DNA of 40,342 nucleotides, taken from positions 1-40,342 of the forward strand of contig NZ_RQVL01000020.1 of NCBI RefSeq assembly GCF_003992005.1, in the 5' to 3' direction. This DNA is from Veillonella sp. VA139 (lineage in GTDB: Bacteria; Bacillota; Negativicutes; Veillonellales; Veillonellaceae). Shown here piece after piece: positions 26,936-35,004 of the stretch (within the stretch, counting starts at the first letter, position 1; each line of letters begins with the position of its first letter). A program made the position numbers and the translations under genes. The notes under the pieces were generated by a model, which was given only the letters and a program-made list of their open reading frames with translations, was not told where the DNA came from and did not search any database.

Positions 26936-28279
26936 TTATAGAGTTTCTCGTATTCGAGTATAGTGTTGATATAAAGAGTATATAAATAGTATTAAAGGAA
27001 TCAATAAGCAGATAGCACCAATTGTTTCTGTCATAGAATTAGGCCACATTGGAATGATTAAACCACAAGCAATTAATACACTAGATATAGTAGGAACTCT
27101 CCAAATATGAGTAGGAGATAAGGTGGATTTTATAGATGTAGTTTTCATAGGGATATGATATCGTTTCATAATCGTTAAGATGATTCCTAATACCATACCA
27201 ATGATGACGATAATATCCCAAATAGCCCATAATATTTTTAATGCCATGGAATTATGATTATGAATATGTAAGTTTATCATAGTCTTCATTCCGGTGAAAT
27301 ACCAAGGAATTTCTTTTGTTACATACTGATCGAGAGTTGAATCAGTATATAAATTGGCATATACAGGCTGACCTAAAAACATGGCAGGATCCTCATCATT
27401 TTGGCTACCTAAATAAAAGGCATAGTGATAATTGTTAAATTTTGAAGGATAATCCATAGAAATAAGTTGACGATTAGGATAGGTTGATAGGATTCGTTGA
27501 ATTGCTTCAGAAGGAGATAAAATTTCGGATGTATGATTAGCTAATTCTTGTGTTGCTATAGAGGCTACATTTTTTGTGTAATAATCATTAGCAATAAAAA
27601 AACCACCAATCCATACACCAGTTAGAGATAATACAATTCCCCAAACAGAAGCAATCATAGAAAATTCACGATGCAGAGCGCTGATTTGTAATCGATTTGA
27701 TGTTTGTGTACTTCGTTTATAGGCGGAACTGAAAGGACCGTATAAAAAGATACCACTAAGGATGGATAAGAAGCATATCATAGATAGAATAGTTACAAGA
27801 TAAATACCAAATTTTCCTAAGGCTAATCGAGTGTGTAATTCATGAATTGTGTGTAGTGCACTTCGTACCCATGGATGCGCAGGGGTGACACGATGAGATT
27901 CAACAAGTGTATTAGAATTTGGGTTATATAAGGTATACTCTCCTCCCATACCCATTCGTGCAGGTGGGGCAGATGTGGCTGATGAATCAATAATTCTATA
28001 GCGTAATAGGTTAGATCTATTCATGGTTGGAGAAATATTCAAAATATCTTTGGATGGATATTGTTGTTTTACTAATGCAGCACCCGCATCTGCTGCATCA
28101 AATATAGAGGATGAGTATGGACTCATTGTCATAGTAGATGTACTATGAGAGGGTTGTCCTAAAGACCAAGCATTTAATTCATTTCTAAATAATAATAATA
28201 AACCGGTAATGCAAAACATAAGAAAAAATATAATAGAGAAGATAGATATTCTCTTATGCCATTTGTAAAAAGTTGACAT
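26936..28279 (-). CDS. PepSY-associated transmembrane protein
   Basis: A 447-residue membrane protein of the PepSY_TM family, often associated with iron or siderophore reduction and heme-type electron transfer. About four or more helices each begin after His-containing motifs: FYKWHKRISIFSIIFFLMF, IHELHTRLALGKFGIYL, SALHREFSMIASVWGIVL and NLHIHNHNSMALKILWAIW. A soluble PepSY-like region lies between the first and second helices. ATG at 28279 is seven bases after AAAGGAG. It stands alone, and no clear metal operator is visible in the AT-rich 28280-28511. Confidence 0.8.
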   Translation of the reverse strand: MSTFYKWHKRISIFSIIFFLMFCITGLLLLFRNELNAWSLGQPSHSTSTMTMSPYSSSIFDAADAGAALVKQQYPSKDILNISPTMNRSNLLRYRIIDSSATSAPPARMGMGGEYTLYNPNSNTLVESHRVTPAHPWVRSALHTIHELHTRLALGKFGIYLVTILSMICFLSILSGIFLYGPFSSAYKRSTQTSNRLQISALHREFSMIASVWGIVLSLTGVWIGGFFIANDYYTKNVASIATQELANHTSEILSPSEAIQRILSTYPNRQLISMDYPSKFNNYHYAFYLGSQNDEDPAMFLGQPVYANLYTDSTLDQYVTKEIPWYFTGMKTMINLHIHNHNSMALKILWAIWDIIVIIGMVLGIILTIMKRYHIPMKTTSIKSTLSPTHIWRVPTISSVLIACGLIIPMWPNSMTETIGAICLLIPLILFIYSLYQHYTRIRETL

Positions 28280-28511
28280 ATAGTTACTCCTTTCATATAA
28301 AAACATGATTATAATAACTTAAATATTTTAGAAATTCAATTAATTGTGACTATGAAAAAAAGTTTTAATATATATAAATTATAGTTTTTAACTATTAATA
28401 GTGAGATAAAATTTATATTGGGCAAGAGGAGATTCTTATGATATTCTGTATACTCAGAATTGAAATATAATTTTTTGTTACTACTATCTGTAGTTATGAA
28501 AGGACAGAACT

Positions 28512-29327
28512 ATGAAATTAAAATCATTATTTACACCCCTATTAGTGGGCATATTAGCATTAGGCATTGCAGGCTGTGGTACATCTACAACGACGCAGGA
28601 CACACCGAAGGAAATTAAAATTGGTGCTACGGCAGGTCCTCATGCACAAGTGGCTGAGGCGGTAGCGAAAGAAGCACAAAAACAAGGTATCCAATTGAAA
28701 GTAGTAGAATTTTCTGACTATATCACACCAGATAAAGCCTTAGCAGATGGAGATATTCAATTGAATGCGTACCAACATGTGCCGTTTTTGGAAAACTTTA
28801 ACAAGCAAAACAATTCTAAATTAGTACCAATTGGCAAAACAATTTTAATGCCAATGGGTATCTACAGTAATTCTGTAAAATCTCCTATCGATGTGAAAGA
28901 CGGAGATACGGTAGCAATTCCAAATGATCCAACAAATGGTGGACGTGCCTTAGCCTTGTTACAACGAGCAGGTCTTATCAAATTGAAAGACGGCGTTGGC
29001 TTCAAAGCCACAGTAGCAGACATTGTGGAAAATCCTAAGAACCTAAAAATCCAAGAGCTAGAGGCAGCACAATTACCTCGTAGCTTAGACGATGTGACAT
29101 TGGCGACGATTCCGATGAACTACGTGCAAAGCGCAGGCATCAACGTAGGTGAAAAAGGATTGTACTTAGAACCAAAAGACGAGCCATTAGCAGTGATGAT
29201 CTTGGCTACACGTGAACAAGATAAAGACAATGAAACTTACAAAAAAATTGCAGAGATTTATCAGTCTGAAGCTATTAAACAATTCATTGCAGAAACTTTC
29301 AAAGGAACCATTACATCTGCAAACTAG
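28512..29327 (+). CDS. MetQ/NlpA-family substrate-binding lipoprotein
   Basis: A 271-residue lipoprotein that captures a ligand for an ABC importer, typically methionine. The signal peptide ends in the lipobox LGIAGC with C22 as lipid anchor. The mature part has KEIKIGATAGPHAQ, VVEFSDYITPDKALADGDIQLNAYQH and PNDPTNGGRALALLQ, typical of this family. No metN or metI gene lies nearby, so it must work with permease parts encoded elsewhere. The ligand is inferred. A terminator follows. Confidence 0.88.
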   Translation: MKLKSLFTPLLVGILALGIAGCGTSTTTQDTPKEIKIGATAGPHAQVAEAVAKEAQKQGIQLKVVEFSDYITPDKALADGDIQLNAYQHVPFLENFNKQNNSKLVPIGKTILMPMGIYSNSVKSPIDVKDGDTVAIPNDPTNGGRALALLQRAGLIKLKDGVGFKATVADIVENPKNLKIQELEAAQLPRSLDDVTLATIPMNYVQSAGINVGEKGLYLEPKDEPLAVMILATREQDKDNETYKKIAEIYQSEAIKQFIAETFKGTITSAN

Positions 29328-29340
29328 TCAGTACTCATAC

Positions 29341-29370
29341 AGAGGTCTACCCATGAGGTGGACCTCTTTT
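29341..29370 (+). terminator. Terminator after the NlpA-type gene
   Basis: AGAGGTCTACC and GGTGGACCTCT pair (one G-T) around a five-base loop, followed by TTT. Confidence 0.8.
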
Positions 29371-29512
29371 GTATCGTTGCAACGATTATGAAACGATAGG
29401 GGTATCATTGCATATGCTTATACATGCGATACTATAGGGGGTTATTAGAAATTGTATCATATGTATATAGTCTATTATTGCAAAGTGTGTGAAACGATAG
29501 AGGTATCGTTGC
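29371..29512. promoter_or_regulatory. Three related dyads upstream of the GltD-like gene
   Basis: A perfect 14-bp palindrome ATCGTTGCAACGAT (29373-29386), then AACGATA-GGGG-TATCATT (29392-29409) and, 101 bases on, AACGATA-GAGG-TATCGTT (29493-29510). All share the half-site TATCGTTGC or a one-base variant. They look like operator sites. The rest of 29513-29758 holds two copies of TATGGTATACTATA (29553 and 29661) that may be promoter elements, and the ribosome binding site of the next gene. Confidence 0.5.
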
Positions 29513-29758
29513 ATAATATATAAAAATACATAGTTACACACAGTGCGTACATATGGTATACTATAGGATATATCTTTTAGTACTTTCACTAAGAAAAGGA
29601 GTACCTATAGTCATAGATACAGCAAGGGTGTAGCCATTGTTACAGTGGAAATGGCTAGTCTATGGTATACTATACGTATTATATCGAAATAAGTAAGAAT
29701 CTATAAATAGAGTATGTAAAGGGAAAGTGTGTCACCAGAGTGGTGCAAGGAGGTCTTT

Positions 29759-31093
29759 ATGGAGTTAAGACATGAACTAGAATTTGATAAAGATTATACG
29801 ATGGAAGAAGCCTTTGCAGAGGCGAAGCGTTGTTTGAACTGTGCGAAACCGTTGTGCCGTACAGGTTGCCCTATTGAAAATGAAATTCCTCGTTTTATAC
29901 AAGCCATTGCACATGGTAATTTTGGTTTAGCCAACGATATCATTGCGGAGCGTAGCAGTTTGCCAGCGGTGTGCGGCCGTGTGTGTGCTCGTGAAAAACA
30001 ATGTGAAGGGGCATGTATTTTAAACCGTGCGAATAAACCAATCAATATTGGTAAATTAGAACGCTTTGCCGCCGATTTTGAAAGCGACAATAACCTTCGC
30101 AAGGTAAAACCAAACCGTAAAGACCAAGGTAAAATTGCTGTGATTGGGTCTGGTCCTGCTGGCTTAACTGTGGCTGGAGATATGGCAAAATTAGGCTATG
30201 CGGTAACGGTGTTTGAGCGTCAAGATGAGCCGGGTGGTATCCTATTATTCGGTATTCCTGAGTTCCGATTAGGTAAAAAAATTGTGCGCCGTGAAGTGCA
30301 AAGCTTGGAACGATTAGGAGTTACCTTTGAATGTAATGTAACAATCGGTCCGGATCGTAACTTGGATTCCTTGTTTGAAGAAGGATATGATGCGATTTTC
30401 ATTGCTACAGGTACCCATGTGCCAGCAGAAATTTCTTTACCTGGTGATGATAAAGTGGGCATGTTACAAGCCATGGCTTTGTTGACATCGGTACAGTTGG
30501 TGCAAAATGGCAGAGCAGAAGAGTCTTTAATTCCTGTGTACAAAGGTGATAAAGTTGTCATCATCGGTGCTGGTAATGTGGCGATGGATGCGGCTCGTAC
30601 TTGTATCCGTCTTGGTGCTGAAAGTGTAACCGTGACGTACCGCCGTGGAGAAGAGCAAATGCCAGCAAACCCATCTGAATTTGAAGAAGCAAAAGAAGAA
30701 GGCATTCATTTTGAATTCTTAGCCGCTCCAAAAGAAGTAACAGGTTCAGATATCGTGGAAGGGTTGACATTTACACGACAAGAACTACAAGAAGATGGAT
30801 CCGTGAAAAGTACTGGCGAAGACTTTACCTTACCAGCAGATAAAATTATCGTGGCTATTGGTCATAAACCAAATGCTCGTTTAGTAGGTCCTGGTAATGG
30901 TATTGAAGTGAATGAGTCAGGTTATGTAGTAACACACGATATGCCATATGGCATGACAAGCCGTAAAGGTGTATTCGCAGGTGGTGATGTAGTGCATAAA
31001 CCAGCTACCGTAGTATTGGCTATGCGTGAAGCTAAAAAAGTAGTAGAAGGTATTGTAAACTACTGCGAGGCAAAACGCTTTTTAGGGGAGTAG
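29759..31093 (+). CDS. GltD-like NAD(P)H-dependent oxidoreductase (glutamate synthase small-subunit family)
   Basis: A 444-residue flavoprotein. The N-terminal domain carries cysteine groups CLNCAKPLCRTGCPIENEIP and CGRVCAREKQCEGAC for two [4Fe-4S] clusters, followed by INIGKLERFAAD. Then come an FAD-binding Rossmann motif (IAVIGSGPAGLTVAGDMAKLG) and an NAD(P) motif (VVIIGAGNVAMDAARTC). No gltB or nfnA partner is adjacent, so it may be an NfnB-like subunit, a stand-alone GltD homologue or work with a distant GltB. ATG at 29759 is five bases after AAGGAGG. Confidence 0.88.
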   Translation: MELRHELEFDKDYTMEEAFAEAKRCLNCAKPLCRTGCPIENEIPRFIQAIAHGNFGLANDIIAERSSLPAVCGRVCAREKQCEGACILNRANKPINIGKLERFAADFESDNNLRKVKPNRKDQGKIAVIGSGPAGLTVAGDMAKLGYAVTVFERQDEPGGILLFGIPEFRLGKKIVRREVQSLERLGVTFECNVTIGPDRNLDSLFEEGYDAIFIATGTHVPAEISLPGDDKVGMLQAMALLTSVQLVQNGRAEESLIPVYKGDKVVIIGAGNVAMDAARTCIRLGAESVTVTYRRGEEQMPANPSEFEEAKEEGIHFEFLAAPKEVTGSDIVEGLTFTRQELQEDGSVKSTGEDFTLPADKIIVAIGHKPNARLVGPGNGIEVNESGYVVTHDMPYGMTSRKGVFAGGDVVHKPATVVLAMREAKKVVEGIVNYCEAKRFLGE

Positions 31094-31115
31094 GGTTTTA
31101 TTTTTTGGCAATGTA

Positions 31116-31206
31116 TGCTATAATTTAGACAAGCGAAAAAGAGTAATGGTGATTTCACAAAGCTCACCAAAAAAACACCCAGGTGGCTAGACCTGGGTGT
31201 TTTTAT
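31116..31206 (+). ncRNA. Candidate antitoxin RNA of an Fst/par-like type I system
   Basis: An extended -10 promoter TGCTATAAT (31116-31124) predicts a start near 31131, and a strong terminator ends the RNA at about 31206, giving about 75 bases with no start-plus-reading-frame. The RNA contains AAAAAGAGTAA (31136-31146) and ATTTCACAAAGCTCACC (31152-31168). Both recur in direct orientation over the facing toxin gene's start region (31306-31316 exact; 31326-31342 with one mismatch). The RNA is therefore complementary to the toxin message at its ribosome binding site, start codon and early codons. This is the arrangement of RNA II in the pAD1 par locus. Confidence 0.75.
31171..31205. terminator. 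Bidirectional terminator shared by the toxin and antitoxin RNAs
   Basis: AAAAACACCCAGGT and ACCTGGGTGTTTTT form a perfect 14-bp stem with a six-base loop. The A and T runs on either side let it end transcription from both directions. A stop shared by convergent RNAs is part of the par design. Confidence 0.9.
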
Positions 31207-31236
31207 TTGTCTATATAGCTGACAAGGCTAGGCTAG

Positions 31237-31332
31237 TTACTTCTTAAATACTCGATCTAGCCATTTACAAATGTAGTAAGCGAGGACATTTGCCGTAATC
31301 GAGATAAAAAGAGTAAGGAGTATTAATTTCAC
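31237..31332 (-). CDS. Small hydrophobic peptide, probable Fst-like type I toxin
   Basis: A 31-residue peptide starting at GTG 31332, which is preceded by GGGGGTGAG. It has one membrane helix (ILLTLFISITANVLAYYI) and a charged tail KWLDRVFKK. The W-L-D-R tail and length resemble Fst/Ldr toxins, which insert into the membrane. Longer in-frame starts up to 31455 lack a ribosome binding site. The leader RNA can pair CCCCC (31362-31366) with GGGGG of the ribosome binding site (31341-31345), which would hold translation down as in RNA I of par. The message would run from about 31373 to the shared terminator, about 200 bases. Toxicity is inferred. Confidence 0.72.
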   Translation of the reverse strand: MKLILLTLFISITANVLAYYICKWLDRVFKK

Positions 31333-31379
31333 AAATCTCACCCCCTTTCTGTTACCAGTATGGGGGAAGTAACATCTAT

Positions 31380-31388
31380 AGTATAACA
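31380..31388 (-). promoter_or_regulatory. Extended -10 promoter of the Fst-like toxin RNA
   Basis: Minus-strand TGTTATACT, an extended -10 element with a weak -35 region (around 31403). The predicted start is near 31373, about 40 bases before the toxin GTG. Confidence 0.55.
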
Positions 31389-31438
31389 GATTGTGAAAAA
31401 TAACACATCTGAAAGAGTAAAAAAATATAGATATATAC

Positions 31439-31467
31439 TTGCATACAGTGGACAAAGGTGTTACAAT
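31439..31467 (+). promoter_or_regulatory. Promoter of the ilv leader transcript
   Basis: TTGCAT (31439-31444), a 17-bp spacer and TACAAT (31462-31467). The start would be near 31474, about 73 bases before the leader-peptide ATG. Confidence 0.7.
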
Positions 31468-31546
31468 AGTAGACAGTTATTTTATTTTTAAAGTATTACA
31501 CTTATAGTTAAGATTCGTACGCATATCGTACAGAAAGGAGATTATC

Positions 31547-31654
31547 ATGGTATTGTTAGCAATTCTCGTGCTCGTCCTGTTCCTAGTAGTGAACGTCATT
31601 AGAATTAACAATTCCATAGAGGTCGCCTTTTCTTCGGTAGAGCTACCATCTTAG
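31547..31654 (+). CDS. ilvL: ilv operon leader peptide
   Basis: A 35-codon frame with AAAGGAG six bases before its ATG. The peptide begins MVLLAILVLVLFLVVNVIRI; 15 of the 19 residues after Met are Leu, Val or Ile. This is the composition of regulatory leader peptides of branched-chain operons (ilvL, ivbL in enterobacteria). Ribosome stalling when charged branched-chain tRNAs are scarce would favour the antiterminator described in the next entry. It lies upstream of ilvD in the same orientation. The peptide itself probably has no other function. Confidence 0.8.
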   Translation: MVLLAILVLVLFLVVNVIRINNSIEVAFSSVELPS

Positions 31655-31757
31655 GTTTCTTTGTGTACAGCATAAGGAATCTAGGTTGTTGTAGTCTATT
31701 TGATTAACGTGCATACATATATATTAAAAGGCGATTCCCTAGGGATCGCCCTTTTTT
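31623..31757 (+). promoter_or_regulatory. Transcription attenuator of the ilv operon
   Basis: The terminator is GGCGATTCCC (31730-31739) with GGGATCGCC (31742-31750), one bulged T, then CTTTTTT. The competing antiterminator is TCGCCTTTT (31623-31631, inside the end of the leader-peptide frame) pairing perfectly over 9 bases with AAAAGGCGA (31726-31734), which is part of the terminator arm. The two structures exclude each other. A further hairpin, TCTGACATA/TATGTCAGA (31761-31779), follows. Nothing else is recognised in 31780-31945. Confidence 0.78.
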
Positions 31758-31959
31758 ATGTCTGACATACTATGTCAGAGTAACAGATATGGGTTATAGA
31801 TCTACAAGGAATATAATCAACTCCAAAGGAAAATCAAATAGATCTATCTCATAAAAATCTCGTTGATTTAACGTGTGAATAGACATTGTATATAGATAAC
31901 AATATGTAACTATAACAAGTGTTATAAATTATATTTATATAAGCAGAAAGGATCATCAT

Positions 31960-33630
31960 ATGGTACGCAGTGATAGAGTAGCCAAAGGGGCAACAAGAGC
32001 TCCTCATCGTTCATTATTAAAAGCATTAGGGTTCATCAACGAGGAAATTGGAAAACCAATCATTGGGATTGCCAATTCTTTCAATGAAATCATTCCAGGT
32101 CATGTGCATTTGAAAAATCTCGTTCAATCTGTAAAAGATGGTATCCGTGAAGCTGGCGGTATTCCTATGGAATTTAATACCATTGGTATTTGTGACGGAT
32201 TGGCGATGAACCACATCGGCATGAAGTATTCCTTGGTGACACGCAATATCATCGCTGATTCTATTGAGGCCTCTGCCATGGCTACACCTTTCGATGCGAT
32301 GGTGTTCATTCCTAACTGCGATAAAGTAGTACCAGGTATGTTGATTGCCGCTGCTCGTTTAAACTTACCATCTGTATTCGTATCTGGTGGCGCTATGCTA
32401 GCAGGCGTGCACAATGGTAAAAAAATCGGTTTATCCGATGTGTTTGAAGCAGTAGGTAAATTCGAAGCAGGATTAATTTCAGAAGAAGAATTAGAGCATA
32501 TTGAAAACGTAGCTTGTCCAACTTGCGGATCTTGCTCTGGTATGTACACAGCGAACACCATGAACTGTTTAACAGAAGCATTGGGTATGGCATTGCCTGG
32601 TAATGGTACGATTCCTGCTGTTTACTCCGAGCGTTTGCGTCTAGCAAAACGTGCGGGTATGCAAGTGATGGAAGTGTTACAAGAAGGTTTACGTCCAAAA
32701 GATGTATTGACGAAAGAAGCCTTTGAAAATGCGGTAGCTGTAGATATGGCATTGGGTGGATCTTCCAACACGGCACTACATTTACCAGCCATCGCTCATG
32801 AAGCGGGCGTGTCCTTAACCTTGGACGATTTCAATCGTATTGCAGGTGATACACCACAATTGGCGAAATTGTCTCCATCTGGAAAATATTTCATCGAAGA
32901 TCTACATGCTGCAGGCGGTGTGTATGCGGTAATGCACCGTTTACAAGAACAAGGTCACTTGCATGAAAGTGCAAAATCTGTGAGCTTGGTGGACCAAGGT
33001 ACGATTGCTAAAACTATGAAAGTCCTAGACGAAGATGTGATCCATCCTTGGAGTGACCCAGTGTACACCACAGGTGGTATCGCTGTATTGAAAGGTAACT
33101 TAGCTCCGGACGGTTCCGTTGTGAAAGAAGGCGCCGTAGATTCAGAAATGCTCGTTCATTCTGGTCCAGCAAAAGTCTTCAATAGCGAAGAAGAAGCGGT
33201 AGAAGCCATCATGGGTCACAAAATTGTGAAAGGAGATGTAGTCATCATTCGCTACGAAGGTCCAAAAGGTGGTCCAGGTATGCGTGAAATGTTGACACCA
33301 ACAGCGACAATTACAGGTATGGGCCTTGGTAAAGACGTAGCCTTAATTACAGATGGTCGTTTCTCTGGTGCTACTCGTGGCGCATCCATTGGTCACGTAT
33401 CTCCAGAAGCAGCTTCCGGTGGAACGATTGCCATCGTAGAAGATGGAGATATCATCGAAATCGATATTCCAAATCGTTCCTTGAATGTGAAACTTTCAGA
33501 GGAAGAAATTGAACGAAGAAAAGCAAATTTAGCACCGTACAAATTAGATGTCAAAGGATACTTGAAAAAATATGCTATGCATGTATCCTCTGCGGCACAA
33601 GGTGCGATCGAAATCCTAGACGAAGCATAA
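31960..33630 (+). CDS. ilvD: Dihydroxy-acid dehydratase
   Basis: Converts dihydroxy-isovalerate and dihydroxy-methylvalerate to the 2-oxo acids of valine and isoleucine synthesis. It is 556 residues, normal for the family. Iron-sulfur and metal ligands lie in [12 protein letters not shown] and [18 protein letters not shown]. Near the C-terminus are [12 protein letters not shown] and [22 protein letters not shown], both family signatures. AAAGGA precedes the ATG. It is the first structural gene after the leader-peptide attenuator. Confidence 0.97.
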   Translation: MVRSDRVAKGATRAPHRSLLKALGFINEEIGKPIIGIANSFNEIIPGHVHLKNLVQSVKDGIREAGGIPMEFNTIGICDGLAMNHIGMKYSLVTRNIIADSIEASAMATPFDAMVFIPNCDKVVPGMLIAAARLNLPSVFVSGGAMLAGVHNGKKIGLSDVFEAVGKFEAGLISEEELEHIENVACPTCGSCSGMYTANTMNCLTEALGMALPGNGTIPAVYSERLRLAKRAGMQVMEVLQEGLRPKDVLTKEAFENAVAVDMALGGSSNTALHLPAIAHEAGVSLTLDDFNRIAGDTPQLAKLSPSGKYFIEDLHAAGGVYAVMHRLQEQGHLHESAKSVSLVDQGTIAKTMKVLDEDVIHPWSDPVYTTGGIAVLKGNLAPDGSVVKEGAVDSEMLVHSGPAKVFNSEEEAVEAIMGHKIVKGDVVIIRYEGPKGGPGMREMLTPTATITGMGLGKDVALITDGRFSGATRGASIGHVSPEAASGGTIAIVEDGDIIEIDIPNRSLNVKLSEEEIERRKANLAPYKLDVKGYLKKYAMHVSSAAQGAIEILDEA

Positions 33631-33745
33631 GAGGGAATGTAGTTAAGATATAGAATTATCTATGAGGGAACGTAGTCGGGATAGATATATCTGCAAGGGA
33701 AGAAAAGTTCCATACAAGAATATAGACTTAGGAAAGGACGTTTAT

Positions 33746-34972
33746 ATGCATAAATTATACGATTTCATGGAGGCTAGGGAGCGGCTTGCTACCATCGCCG
33801 TGAAAACAAAATTAATTCATAGCTCTGTGTACTCCCAAGAAACAGGCAATGATGTATATATCAAACCGGAAAATTTACAGCGCACAGGATCTTTCAAATT
33901 ACGGGGTGCGTACAATAAAATTTCCAAATTAACAGAAGCAGAAAAGGCCTGCGGCGTTATCGCAGCATCCGCAGGCAACCATGCGCAAGGTGTGGCACTA
34001 GCAGCCCAACGCTTAGGTATTAAAGCAGTCATCGTTATGCCACGTCACACACCACTCATCAAAGTAGAGGCGACACGCCAATACGGCGCAGAAGTGGTGC
34101 TGGCTGGTGAAGTCTATGACGAAGCTTATGAAAAGGCTTGTGAACTACAAGAAAAGCACGGTTATGTGTTCGTCCATCCTTTTGATGATGAAGATGTCAT
34201 CGAAGGGCAAGGGACTATTGCTTTAGAAATTCTAGAAGAATTGCCAAATGCAGATATTATCTTAGTACCAATTGGTGGTGGCGGATTGATCTCCGGTGTG
34301 GCAGCAGCAGCGAAACTGAAAAATCCACAAGTGAAGATTATCGGTGTAGAACCAGAGGGTGCAGCCAGTGCGAAAGCGGCCGTAGCAGAAGGAAAACCTG
34401 TGAATTTGCCATCAGTGAGCACCATTGCCGATGGGGCAGCTGTAAAATTAATTGGTACAAGGGACTTAGAATATATTCAAACCTATGTGGATGAAATCGT
34501 TACCGTATCCGACTATGAATTGATGGAAGCCTTCCTATTATTAGCAGAAAAACATAAGATCATCGGCGAAAATGCGGGGTTACTTTCAGTGGCAGGTTTG
34601 AAAAAGCTACGGGTGCGAGGTAAAACAGTGGTTAGTATCTTGAGCGGTGGTAACATCGATGTATTGACCATTGCGTCCATGATTACCAAAGGCTTAGTTG
34701 TACGGGGCCGTATTTTCACATTTGCTGTGAATTTATCAGATAAACCAGGCCAATTAGTGGCAGTGTCTGAAATCTTAGCAGAACAAAATGCGAATGTCAT
34801 CAAACTAGAACATAATCAGTTTAAAAACCTAGATCGATTCCATGAAGTGGAGTTGGTGGTGACCGTAGAAACGAACGGAGAAGACCATATTAAGAAAATT
34901 ACGGCTGCCATGGCGGACCGTGGATATACGATTCACCGTATCAGTTCTAATGAATTTAATGAACATGACTAA
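33746..34972 (+). CDS. ilvA: Threonine ammonia-lyase (threonine dehydratase)
   Basis: Deaminates threonine to 2-oxobutanoate, the entry to isoleucine. About 408 residues: a PLP domain with K51 in RTGSFKLRGAYNK and the glycine loop VPIGGGGLISGVAAA, then a single C-terminal ACT-like domain (FTFAVNLSDKPGQLVAVSEILAEQ). This is the short form with one ACT domain. ATG at 33746 follows AAAGGACG by five bases; the open frame upstream to 33662 lacks a ribosome binding site. It lies 115 bases after ilvD. Confidence 0.94.
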   Translation: MHKLYDFMEARERLATIAVKTKLIHSSVYSQETGNDVYIKPENLQRTGSFKLRGAYNKISKLTEAEKACGVIAASAGNHAQGVALAAQRLGIKAVIVMPRHTPLIKVEATRQYGAEVVLAGEVYDEAYEKACELQEKHGYVFVHPFDDEDVIEGQGTIALEILEELPNADIILVPIGGGGLISGVAAAAKLKNPQVKIIGVEPEGAASAKAAVAEGKPVNLPSVSTIADGAAVKLIGTRDLEYIQTYVDEIVTVSDYELMEAFLLLAEKHKIIGENAGLLSVAGLKKLRVRGKTVVSILSGGNIDVLTIASMITKGLVVRGRIFTFAVNLSDKPGQLVAVSEILAEQNANVIKLEHNQFKNLDRFHEVELVVTVETNGEDHIKKITAAMADRGYTIHRISSNEFNEHD

Positions 34973-35004
34973 TGAATAGAATGGATATAGAAAGAGGATA
35001 AACT

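Noticed and set aside
30220-30770. Minus-strand frames opposite the GltD-like gene
   Set aside because: Three overlapping frames of low complexity without start signals; antisense shadows of a clear enzyme gene.
31780-31959. T-box riboswitch upstream of ilvD
   Set aside because: No T-box sequence (TGGNACCGCG-like) or specifier-loop arrangement is visible. The leader peptide with attenuator explains the region better.
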